64,000 nucleotides of DNA from Taeniopygia guttata. Taxonomy: Eukaryota; Chordata; Aves; Passeriformes; Estrildidae. The position numbers and the translations under genes are program-made. The stretch spans positions 64,727,501 to 64,791,500 of the forward strand of contig NC_133027.1 in NCBI RefSeq assembly GCF_048771995.1. Reading direction: 5' to 3'. Below the pieces are notes generated by a model. That model had not been told where the DNA came from. It saw nothing but the letters and a program-made list of their open reading frames with translations, and did no database searches. Below, one piece after another: positions 1 through 12,100 of this stretch; position 1 is the stretch's first letter; the number at the start of each line of letters is the position of its first letter.

Positions 1-115
1 ACATCAGATGGGGATTTGCACAACCTGGTCTAGTGGAAGGTGTTCCTGTCCATGGCAGGAGCACTGGAGCTAGATGAACTTTAAGGTTCCTTTCAACCCA
101 AACCATTCTGTGACC
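1..115 (+). repeat. CR1 LINE 3' end fragment
   Basis: The text matches the characteristic avian CR1 3' end. It runs from a TAGTGGAAGGTGT-like stretch, through CCATGGCAGG and AGATGAxCTTTAAGG, to TTCCAACCCAAACCATTCT just before the short terminal repeats. Sense is the plus strand, and the element is truncated by the window edge. Confidence 0.85.
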
Positions 116-3100
116 TCTTTAAGATGAAAAAAGTAGGAAGGTGTTTAGATTGTAAGGCTGCCTAGCATTTCTAGCCAAGTTCCTTAAGTGCTTAGTACAT
201 ATCTGTAGTACAAAGCAATTCTCATTTCAGGTGGAGGCACATGAAATAAACACAGTGTGTAGAAAAGCAAGCAGTACCCCCAAAAAAGAGAAAAGGTTCA
301 AAACTTTATGATTTACAAAGAAAACAATTTTGCAACCACCTCTAATCCATTTGCGAGATTTGTAAAAGAAGCTTTTCCTGACTCACTTTATTTGCAGGAT
401 AGTAACTTGGATGCAATGAGTGTCAGATGATTCTCAGATCCTGCCCCTCAGAGGAAAACTCGGATAGGAAAGACAGCCCTTTACCTCATTCAGTAGCTTG
501 ACATTTAAAGTCATCCAGTATTTCTGCAAAACAGTGTGGACAGGAGGTGTCCCCCTATTTGTCAGAATAACTGGTAACCTGCTCATGTCGCACTCTTTGG
601 CCTTGAAGGAAAACAAGGGCAAGAGAAACAAAACACATTAATGAAGTAATTTACACTGTGTCACCATGTGTCACTGCACCAAACAGCAGATTTTAATTAT
701 GGAGAGAGAGGGGAGTGTGTCTGCTATGAATTAGTAAACTCATAAATGCTGTTCAGCATTATGAATGCACCAGTGCTTCCAACATAAGGACTATATCTGC
801 TACAGGAGAACCTCACACATCATCAGCAACGACATGCTGAGTGCTCCAAGAAGAAAATGCCCATTTAGTTCACTGGATTAAAACAGAACTGCTGCTGAGC
901 ACTATTAATGGTGGCATGAAACCAAGTGAAACTTCTGCTTATGTAGTATAGTTGTAGAAGGGAAAGAAATTATTCAAAGTTTGATAGATACTTTAACAGT
1001 GTTTGTCAACATTCTGACAGGAGGTTTTATCTTTAGAATTTTAACTATTAAAGGCAGGGAAAAATAAAGAAAAAGGCTGAACGGCAGTACTAGGATGACA
1101 TTTCCCCCTTTACAGGTTACAACCTAGTCAGATATACTGCATTACTTTACAAATTATAATGTGCAAATCTGAGTAAAACAAAAGTGAAAAAGGAGAAATA
1201 CCAAACTGGAAAACATCAACAAATAGTTCAAAGAGTTCTCAAATAAAAATGAAGTTTCATGCACCAATTACTAAAATGATTCAAAAGGATGCCAACACAA
1301 GGATGTAAGTAGAGCCAGAGCTGTCAAGGAAAAAAAGAACTGGTGTCTCCCCTGGCTGGAAAATTCTGACATTTATTTTTGACAAGAAGAGAATTTTTTG
1401 GGCAGGGAGAGGGAAGATAAGTCCCTTGCTCTCAGATAATGCAAAACTGCAACAGGGAAATGGTCTACATGGCAATGTACTTTACAACAGCCGATTTAAA
1501 ATTACTGTCTCTAGATTAAATGGCAATAAGTTAGCCTCATGACAACATAGGAAGTGGTGTCCCACAGGCTGTTTGGTCTGCCAGAGGATTTTACCCTATC
1601 CCAGACCATATCCTGACCTGCACCCAGGAAAAGGATATTGAAAAGTCAGATAAGCTGGTTTTGTGGTTGCTTCACCAACTGCCACATCACATACAGTTTC
1701 TGTGTCTTTTTCCTCTCTAACAAGAGATGTGAGGAGCTCCAGGGTGGAGGACCCAAGGAGCTGGCTGGCAGTGTCAGAACAGTTTATTGGGACACAAGTT
1801 CTCCCCTCAGCTGCCCCCAGGACCAGATGGTGCTAACAGCTCTGGTAGCAGTGGCCCTAGTCATGGGATGCTCATAAGCAAAAAGGTCTAACCTGGGTGC
1901 ATCTGTGCACAGCTGTGGCACAGATGCAGTACAGGTACAATTACATTCAAAAGCTATGTATGGCAAGTGGCCTTTTCATGTCACTGTTGTGTGGCCACTT
2001 TGGCTGGCAGAACTTGTCACTGTCACCACCAGTAAGCATTAATGTCTGGCAGCAGGCAAAAGACTAAAAGGCCATATGTCAAAGTTAAAGGGTTTCTATA
2101 TTTGGGGTTCTGACCATATAATGTCTTTGCAATTCATTTTCATAATGGTTAAGTGAACTCCAGGTTCTTGGTATGTGTGTCAGACTAAAAAAAGTCTATA
2201 AGAACTTGTAATTCCACACTTGATAGGTGTGAATTTACAGAGCTAGGGACTTGCTGCTTTTTGGTGGATGCCAATGATTTTGATTATGCCACACCAAATG
2301 TGACAGTTCCAATGTGACAGAATGAGCATGTTCTCTATCTGAAAACACTTTCATAACCTCACAACTCTGAGAAAGTTAAAATTTTTGCACTAGAATTTTT
2401 TCAGGAAAGAAACTAAGCCTACTTTTCTATCCTGCAAATCTTTTAAGCTGACCAACACTCCGCTGAGATTTTTGAAATTACACATCTGACTAAACCCATA
2501 GAGGTTGTTCAGGGATAGAATTCAAGTGCAGAAAGGTAGTGAGGAAAAGCCGTGGATCCTAGAAAGAGGTTTCATTATAGAGATACTGCATTCACTAGTG
2601 ACTGGTTTAGGCAGTTATCCTCCCGCATCCATTTGGTCACATTCAGGCCATTACCATTATCATTCTTTTGGATTCCTTAAGGAGAAAGCTCTGCTATTTA
2701 ATTCAAGACTGGTTTTGGCTACAATGACCAGGCACCTAAGAACCAGGGGAATTCTTTAATCACAGTACTAGGCATTTACTATAGTTCTAATTAACTCAGG
2801 AAAGGATGAGCTTATCTTGAAGCACACAAGGTAGGTCATTCAATCCATTGGAATTAACCTGGTTACTCATAACTAAGCACATGAATAAAATGACTTTCAA
2901 AAATAACCAGAAAGAAGTAAAATGAGACAAGCAAACCCAAGAGGGTCTGAATTTGTAGTTGGCCTATATTACAAAAATTTAACTCATGAAAAGGCGAAGC
3001 ACTAAGAACTCTATATAACATTTCTCAGCAGGACTGATCTTACAAAAAAAAATTATATTTGCATGATACTGTGCAAGTCTTTACAGAATCCCTTCTTTAA

Positions 3101-6100
3101 CAGAGCAGATGGTAACACACCTCCATTTGATTTTACAGTTCAAGACAAAGTAAAACAGTTGTAAATTATATTTTACTACACATAACCACATATGTGGAAA
3201 AATAGATTTCATAAACATTAATCTTAAAATAATGAGAAGATATGTATCTGTGAGAGCTTATGAGTGATTATCTAATTTATTAATACTCAATGGTTTAGAA
3301 TATAATCATGCGCAGAGACTGGGATTGTACAGTTGTGTTGTGTCAACATTTTGGATCAAACACTTTGGAGCCATTTTTCAAACACTAAGTTGTTCTCTGT
3401 CTTGGAGGGCCCAGCAACAACAAAGATCCTGACAAGTTCTCTGAAACAATTAACTGTAAGTTTTACTTGGCTGGTCAAGCACAGTCCAGTTTCATTCAAT
3501 ATTTGCACCAGGTCAGGACTACCTCCCTGAACCTGTAACAATATGGTTGTATAGACTCTAAAACAGGTCAACTATAAGTGTTATGAAAACTAAGGCCAAA
3601 AAAAAAAAAAAAAAAATCACTAAACTTTCTCAGACTCATTGTAGACTTTCAATAGTGACCTTCTCAATCGACTAATTTGACACCGTAACTGGAGCTCTAT
3701 CAAGTTAATTAGTTACTACAGAATATAAATTAATAAAACTAGGAGATGAGTCTTAGCACTCAAAGAATCACTTTGCACCTTTAAAGCATTATGGTAGCAA
3801 TCTTGGAAAGAACAGTTGCTAATACCCAACCTAAAGACAGTCTGTCCTTACACAAACTAAGTTTTACCACAGAACTCTAAGTCAGATTTCAGTTCCAAAT
3901 ACATCCAAAGTGAAAACTGAAATCACAAAGAGAGCTGTCTAGTATTATTACTGGAGAGCTCCCAAATGCTGTATTAATGGATCAGTGAAAAGACAAAGAG
4001 AAAAGATTGCCTTGACACAGCAGATTTAGCAAGGGTTCATTAAACCTCATTCACAGATAAAATAGAGTTCTGCCTGACTCCTTACTGAAAGCCTAGAGAA
4101 GAAATATCCCAAATTTGCCCATGTGCAAGAAATACACCTAATCCACAAACAAATGCAAGTTGGAGTCACAGAGAATAAAATAATCTTTCCTAAATGAAAC
4201 TGCTGTTCACCATGGATAATAGGTAAATAATGGGAACTAGAAGAGTCTTCCCTCTAAAGCCACTTTGGAAGATTAGTTTTTGGTTTCAAAGCAATCCTCA
4301 AATCTATTCAAAAACCACCACAAGTAAGGTAGCTGCAACTCAACCGTGTGAAGTCTTGTCAGATGTAATAAGAAACAAAGCTTGGAGACTTCACTAACAG
4401 AAACACAGTATATATTCATAACATGCCCAGCATATCACCATTAATTAGAACAGTGAAATAAAGAACAAGTATTTGGGAAAGCATCAAATGCAAAAACTGA
4501 GTTTCTTTCACAATAGGTCACTATTCTTTTTCTTGCCTGAAAACTTCTGTCCTGCAAGCTCTAAATTACCCCAGCAATCTGGACACAGACTGGACTGAAA
4601 TGCACTGAATTACATCACAAGGCTGTCTCTATGACTAAAGAAAACAGAAGGATGTGGTAGAAAGGGAAATTTTACATGATCAATCACACCTTTGTCCCAA
4701 GAGCAACTTTCTTACTTCAGTACCCATTACACTACAATGTATCTGGTTTATCGGGAGAATTTGTTTCTGTGTATCTAGTTTGTCTGAGAACTTGTTTCTG
4801 TGTGAAAATTCATCTAGTAATTTGCAATTCTCCCTTAAACATTTTTTGTTATTATCTGAGAATAATGTTATCACAGTCAGATAGAAGTACTGCATTATTA
4901 GGAAGGTGATCAACTCAAATGAAAGTGACTATAACATGCATAATAATAAAGGAGGAAACAAAAAAGAAGAAAAAAAGTCCAAACGTCTCTGCTGTTCAGG
5001 ATTCCTTCCACACTTCCCACTTCCTCAATATTTGGTTTCAGCTGCTTGAGTGCCGCACTTATATTCAAAGCCTAATTCTTCTCTTTCACAGAGGGATGGC
5101 ATTCTAGGGTCAGGGCTGGGAATGAAAAATTACCAAAAACTCAGAGAGAAAGTAAAAACCATAGAATTGCTGAGGTTTGAAGTGACTGCAATCCAGAGGT
5201 TCAGCTATGGATTAGATTCCCAGATTCCTTTTCCACTGCTGATCTGACAATATTTGGCAGTGCTTTTGTCAATACTGTATGTATTCCTCCAAGCAAAGGT
5301 CTAACTGCACAAAGTAGAAGTACTTCAGCCATTTTAAAAACATCTGAAGCCAGAATTTAAAAGCATTAAGCCAGGGGGAGGAAAAAAATCAGGATCCCCT
5401 GATTCCACAACTGAACTCAAAACCAAATATTAATCTTCAGTCCAGAACATGTCCCCTTTCTCCTGCAGACTATCTATAGCTTGTTAGTCTAGTGCTTAAT
5501 GTCAACAAAATGTCCCCAGCCCTCAATGTGAGATACACCCCAGCACTTCACTCAATTATAACATGGCACCATGTCACACAACACATTTTTTCCCACTTCT
5601 GATCCAGCCCCACTGCATGAACGTGTTCACCCAAGGAAAGTGCTAAATTACTGTCCTCCTGATTTTTCCTATGCATCTGCAGCTGTATAAATAAAGCACT
5701 GGGTCACTTTAATATCTCACTGATAAAATATTGCATTTGATTAGTGATCAATATATCTCTTCCTTCCTACATGAATATTCTAAAGAAAATATAAAAGTAT
5801 AAATATTTAATTACTCAGTTTGAAACTGAAGTTATTGATGTATAACAAAATCATCAGTAAGGCATTGTATGATTGTGTGCTTTTCCCTTTCCACTGATAC
5901 AGCCAGTTGAGCATAGTAAAACACAAACTAGTAACACACATATTAGAAAGCTTTTCAGTCTTATGGCAAAAAATATGACAACAACAAAGATGAATATTAA
6001 AGTGGCCTTGTGTTAGATACACTATTCTCTCTAGACTTTCTGAATTATCTCAGTATCTTTTAATATAAATTAAAGCACTTAAATAACCTCACTTTAGTCC

Positions 6101-9100
6101 CTGGTGTGAAAATACTAATAAATCTCTACCATAAAATATATAAAATATATCAGAGATACAAAGAATACACAGAGTAGGCAGTAATTAAGATATTCTAAAG
6201 AGATACTTGGCTTAGCAGTAAAATAACATACAAGTCTGAATGCAAAATTTATATACTCAGGCATCTTGCTTTGATATGTGGGAAATCAAAGCCAGTTAGT
6301 ACACCTGTGTTTGTTATTCATGCCCATTCATGTCAAAGAGAAACCACAGCCTTTCCCCCTTCCTCACTGAAAAGATCAATGCCTTTTTTGGGCGTAAAAG
6401 TGCTGTTGGCATAAGAACTACCCAGTGATTAGCAATTATAAGGGTGTTCCACAAGAAAAATTAACAGGAACTTCAGAGTATCACTTCTATTCTGGAAATT
6501 CAAGGGAGGAATTTCCCCATATAATGACTACATGAAAAATCATTCTAAAGAGAAAGGCACAATCCCCAACAGGTATTCAGAGGAAGCAGAGAGTTAGTCA
6601 AGCCAAATTCATGCAAAGGTAACAGGTACCTCGCCTAGCACAGAAGAGAGAGATAATGTGAAAGGGGAAGGCTTTAAGTTCATCTTGACAGTTGCATTTG
6701 GGCAGTTTAAATCTTCCCTGGCTGCCCAGGATTCACTCCTGCACAGTCCCGAGCCATGGCCTTTAAGTCTGAATGCTATCAGTGTGCTGGTTTTGTGATC
6801 CTCCAATATGGCAATCCACAGAGCATTCCATGACATTCACCCTTAAAAATCAGGAGGATTTGACTAGCCATAATCAATCTCCTTCCATTTTTAAAACAGA
6901 GGCCCCAGCTGTTTGCTTTTTTCAGTTCCAGAAGAGATACAGCTAGTGCTCTTCTCCATTTATTTACAGCAACCATTACACCTACTCATACCACCCCTCT
7001 CTAAGGACGGCCCTTCACAATACTGGACATGCTCAAAAAGCATGTGAAGCAAGGCAACTAACTGCCCTTGCACCTCTTTCCTTTCATTGCCAATTCCAAA
7101 ATGCAGTCATCTGAATGTAAAAAGCACCTTTACAGAATACTCTCCTCAGCCAATCAGATCCCTCCACACCTCCATCTGTAATACCGGTGGGTCACAACAA
7201 ACCATTAGCATAAATATCCAAGACTTTCTTTTTGATAGTATGTGAAGTGTGAATTTCTGCTATACTCTTCCTGGGAACAGCAGGAGATATTTTGGATAGG
7301 ACTTTGAAAAGAAACCCCAAATACATTTAAGTGATTGAGGAGCTTACACCCCAGCAACTTAAAGTGAATTCTGTACTCCTGCATGTCTACTTTCACACTG
7401 ATTTCACATGACTAAAAGCTTTCATGTAGTCTTTGATGGTTGCGTTCTTAATACCTCTACAACTGCTGCAACTGTGCAGCGAGTCACAAAAAAACAGGCT
7501 GGCACCACAGCTGACAGAGTTTCACACAAACCTGCTCTCACTCAGGAGTGTCTAATATCTATCTGCACTAGATAAAGATGTATTGTATCTCCTCCAGATG
7601 TAATAACACAGTCTAATGTACAATCATAAGCTGTCTTGAGGACACATTTTAGCAGATCCAGGGACATAAAGATATTGCTGAGACCTGCTGCTAGAAATCT
7701 CCCTCCTTCCCCGCTAAAGGCTTTAGCCATTCATCAGGCTTGGGTTAGCTAGCATTTTCAAGTGTTGCAATGGCATCTGTAACCTTCAGGTTACAATCTG
7801 AAGAGATGTCTGCTTGATTTGACTGTCAGGCAAGGCTGATGAGGCTAAAGAGTTTGTGTTTTAACTGTCCTGATTACAATATGTTTTGGCCCTCTGGTCT
7901 CTTGAAGTATTTAAATCAAAATAGAATTTTGCTTTGTTCTCAGAATGTAAAGTTGAAGTTGTAGCCCGATTTTTACAATACATACATTTCACTCAGGATT
8001 TGCACATTAAAATTTCACTCAGTGAAATTGAGACAATGTTATCTTTTCTCTTTTGCACTTAAACTGGAACTGAACATGTTTTTCTAATTTAAAAAATAAG
8101 CATACATAAATACAATATTTTGGCTTGGGTTTTCCGTGGTTTGATGTTTTGAAATTATATTTGCTTCTCACATGTCAAGACAACTTGAGAAGATGTTTAC
8201 TCAGAAATGTAGAAAAATACAGTGTTCACATTCTTCTTAGTGTGGGGGCTTTGCCTCGCAGATGTACATTAAAGCTTTCAAAGAAACTGTGCATGTACAT
8301 TCTGAATCTGTAACACTCAAGAATGTAAAAAAAGCGACTTGCAAAAAATTACTGCATTCCAAGAGGGGCCTGTTAGTTCAGTACAGCAAGTACTTAACTC
8401 TTCCACTTTCCCTCTGCAGAGACAAGAGGCAGGAAGGAGGTGTGCTGGGTTAGGAATGCAAAGTAGGTTATCATTAGTTAAGCAGATGCCTGCTGCCATA
8501 AAACAGGTAACAGTCCACACAAATACCACCTCCTTTTTTTGTTGCTATGTTCACCCCTCTGCATGCTCTGACTCAGTGTGCATATTCCACCTCCAGTGGT
8601 AAAGAGTACAGCTTGTAGAGAGCAGTTTCTGAGTGGATAACATATATTCATTAGACCCAAGATGTCACATGCAAGAAACAAAGTAACTAATCTATGCACT
8701 TAGAAATAGATGGCCAAGGAATAGATCCAAATCTATCAATCAGTACTAGGCATAATGAACATGCAAAAAGGACCACCAGGTTTGTTCCAAAATTATTTCA
8801 GCTAATGATCAGCTATAGGACAACAAACCCTGCAGCACAAAGTTTACACCTAAACATCTGCAAACTGTCCACCACCATCTTGCTTGGTACAAATAATACA
8901 GTTATTGCCAATACCGATATAGAAAAGTGACTTCTAAGTCATACAACCAACACGATCACAGGGCAAGGAATTTTGGTATCACCTCCTCCTCAAAACAGTA
9001 CCTCCTGGGAGGTGAGCTTCCTAGTATACACACAGGAGAATGCTAGAGTATTTCTAGAAATTTAAGCTGTGACAGAGTATACAAAAAAATATTTCCCTTA

Positions 9101-12100
9101 TGCATAAGTCCACTGTCGCCACAGGCCCCAGCTGGGTAACAATTAGCATTGACTCCATGACTGCAGAAGGCTGATCAATTGCTTTATTATATCTTCCTAC
9201 ACTATATTATACTATACTTATTCAGAAACTCAGTAACCCTTACAGCCAGTCCAATACAGCTGTGACCCAATTGGTCAAGCAATCCAAACACCATCCAGTG
9301 TCCAATTAAGAAATCACGCTTTGGTAAACAAATCTTCATGACACATTCCACATGTTCACAACAACAGGTGCAACAAGTGGAGATAAGAATTGTTTCTCAT
9401 TCTTTCTCTGATCTTCTCACAGCCTTCCCTGGGAAAATGCCTGGGAAAGTCTGTGCCTGCTCTCTGTGGCCAGAGAGCTGCTGCCACAGTCCAGGGTCAT
9501 TTTGATGCCTAAACAAATCATGTTCCACCATTAACATTTTACAAAGAGAAAATACAGCTAGCAAATTACACAGCACCTATGCACACACAATACAAAATTA
9601 CAAGTGTGCCCAGCCCACCTCATGACCAGTAAAGCCCAATAACAAACTTCCAGATCTACAAATCATTTGTCTGTGCTCTCACATGGAGGAAATTGATTGC
9701 CCTGCTTAAGTTTGCTAAAACTGGAACAACCACTACTCTGAATCTTAATGTAAACTATCTCCTATTTAATCCAAGGAAACACGAAATAGAAATGAAAACA
9801 ACTGACATCTGCCAGTAGGAAAAGGGAATCAAACACTGTCCTAAAATGAAGATTTTCAAGGCAACAGCTAATTTATTTGCTAACCCCAGCATTCAGTCAT
9901 GCAGCCTCTGTTGCAAGCACTGATGTGTGTGAAAAACTAACCTTCATCACTTCAACTTGCAGGTCTTCATTGAGCGAAGGAGTCACTTTGACAGCATTCA
10001 GCATCTGATTAAGCAATTGTTTCTCATCTGAGTCTGTTTCCACGGATACAAACCTCTCATCAGACAGCAGCTTCTGCAGAGAGAAAATGGCAATATATAT
10101 GTTGAGACAAAAACTGCCTCTGCAAAGTACTGCACCTAAACCTATTAGCGCTTGGTACAAGGGTAGTTAGGCTTTCTGCCTAAAACTTTCAAATTAATCC
10201 AATAATATAAAATACAAGAAAAACAGCAAAACTGGGAGATCTGTGTCACGTCAGTTGCCATTTCAGTATCATCTTCGCCCATCCTACATCCCCAATGCCT
10301 AGAAGAAAGCAGACATCAGTAATTGATATCACTTCAAATAATGTCCTTAGCAAAACCTCCCAGTATTTTAGAAGCTGGGAGAGACTGGAACCTCTGCAGC
10401 CCCCTAGACCATCAAAACAACAACAACAAATTATAAAAAAACACACTCAGGCTAGTATCCTGGCATTTAACTAGTGCTGTCAGATTTCCTGCCCAACAGG
10501 AGACAGTCACCCACTGTCCCAATTACCCCAATAGAGCACAAGTGCTGTGGAGGTGGCAGTTTCGATCCCTGGCAAGACATGTTTTGTGTCATACAGAAGC
10601 TGACCATTAATGGATACAATCAAGTCCTCAGACAAAGAGGACAGTTAACAAGTGACTAACACAAACACACATAGAAACCAACCCAAGATGATGTGATACC
10701 AAAATTCCTTGTCCTGACATTGGGTTGGTTGAACTGAATTTAATACAGACTGACTGAACTTCAGACTAAATATTTTAGAATGATCAGATTTACTTTGCCC
10801 AGTACCTCAGAAACTATCTCCTGACATTGTCAATGGCACTATTTCCTTGGAGTTCTACTCCTGCCTCTCACATATAGTCTATAACCATCTTCATGAGTGT
10901 CTCCTATTACTGGCAGGCATCCTGCAAGAGATGTATCCACAAGAGTCTTTTCCCAGCTCCTATCTTCTCAGAAGATCCCACAACAGACCAAAACTAGCTA
11001 GATCTTAGATCAAGCTAGATCCCAGGAACACAACCTTGTTCTGTCCTAGTAGAGACTTTGAGCAGCCCACTTCCCTCTCTACATTCTGCATCACTTTTGT
11101 ACTGATGCTCATCCTCAGCTTCAACCTTGCAGCACATTTCACTGGTTCACTCCTACCTCTTAGTTCCTATGCTTGTACTAGTTTTGGCTAGGATGGTGTT
11201 AATTTTCTTCATAGGACCTCAGAGTGCTGTGTTTTGCATATGTGACCAAAACAGCACTGATAACACACCCACCTTTTGCTATTGCTGAGCAGAGCTCATA
11301 CAGCCTCAAGGCTGCCTGTTTCTCAGACTGGTTCCCCAGCAAGTAAGATGTGGGTGCAGAAGAGTTTGGCAGGGGACACAGCTGGGACAGCTGACCCAAC
11401 ATGACCACTGGGATATCCCAAACCATATGACATTGGGCTCAGCAACAACAGCTGGGCAAAGAAAGAGGAAGTGGAGGGGACACAGTCATTCAGACTTAAA
11501 GTATTTGTCTTCCAACATAACAGTTACCCATGATGGAGCCCTGCTTTCCTAGAGATGGCTGAACACTTGCCGCTCCATGGGAAATGGTGAACGAACTCCA
11601 GATATTCTTTTATTTGCACATACAGCATTTGCTTTTGCTATTAAACTTTGTCTTAGCCCACGATTTTCCTCACTGTTACCCTTTTGATTCTCTCTCCCAT
11701 ACCTCAGAAAGGAAAGGAATGAGTAGGTAAAGCTGAACTGCCAGCCAGGGTTTAACTCAGAACATTCCCGACACACCAGAATATCAAGTGTTTTAGCACT
11801 GTTCAGCCTGATGAGATTTAACTCAATCTGCAATGACAATAATGGGGTTTTCTATATAAATTTAGAAGAATGTTTAGTTCATTATGAGAGATACGGAGTT
11901 GTTGGAGTCCAGTGCTAAGATGACAAAGGAACTGCAGCATCTCTCTTATGAGGAAAGGCTGAGAGCTGGACTGTTCAGACTGGAGAAAGAAGGCTCACCA
12001 TCACATATAAATATCTGAAGAGTGCAAAAAGAACAGAGAGGAACTTATCAGTGGCGCCCACTGACAAGACAAGAAGCTCTGGGCACAAACTGAAACACAG

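Larger units (their letters stand above)
1..9941 (-). other. ARFGEF3 intron 4, partial
   Basis: This is the 5' portion of intron 4, open at the left edge. It holds a CR1 tail at the extreme left, an exon-like segment at 485-601, a putative LTR near 1.73-2.1 kb, an A-tract near 3600 and a solo LTR at 9114-9520. The stretch from about 2.2 to 9.1 kb is AT-rich with only short chance open frames, and I see no gene in it. Confidence 0.7.

Noticed and set aside
8004..8022. Short palindrome AATTTCACT-C-AGTGAAATT
   Set aside because: Nine-base arms in AT-rich DNA are expected by chance in a window of this size.
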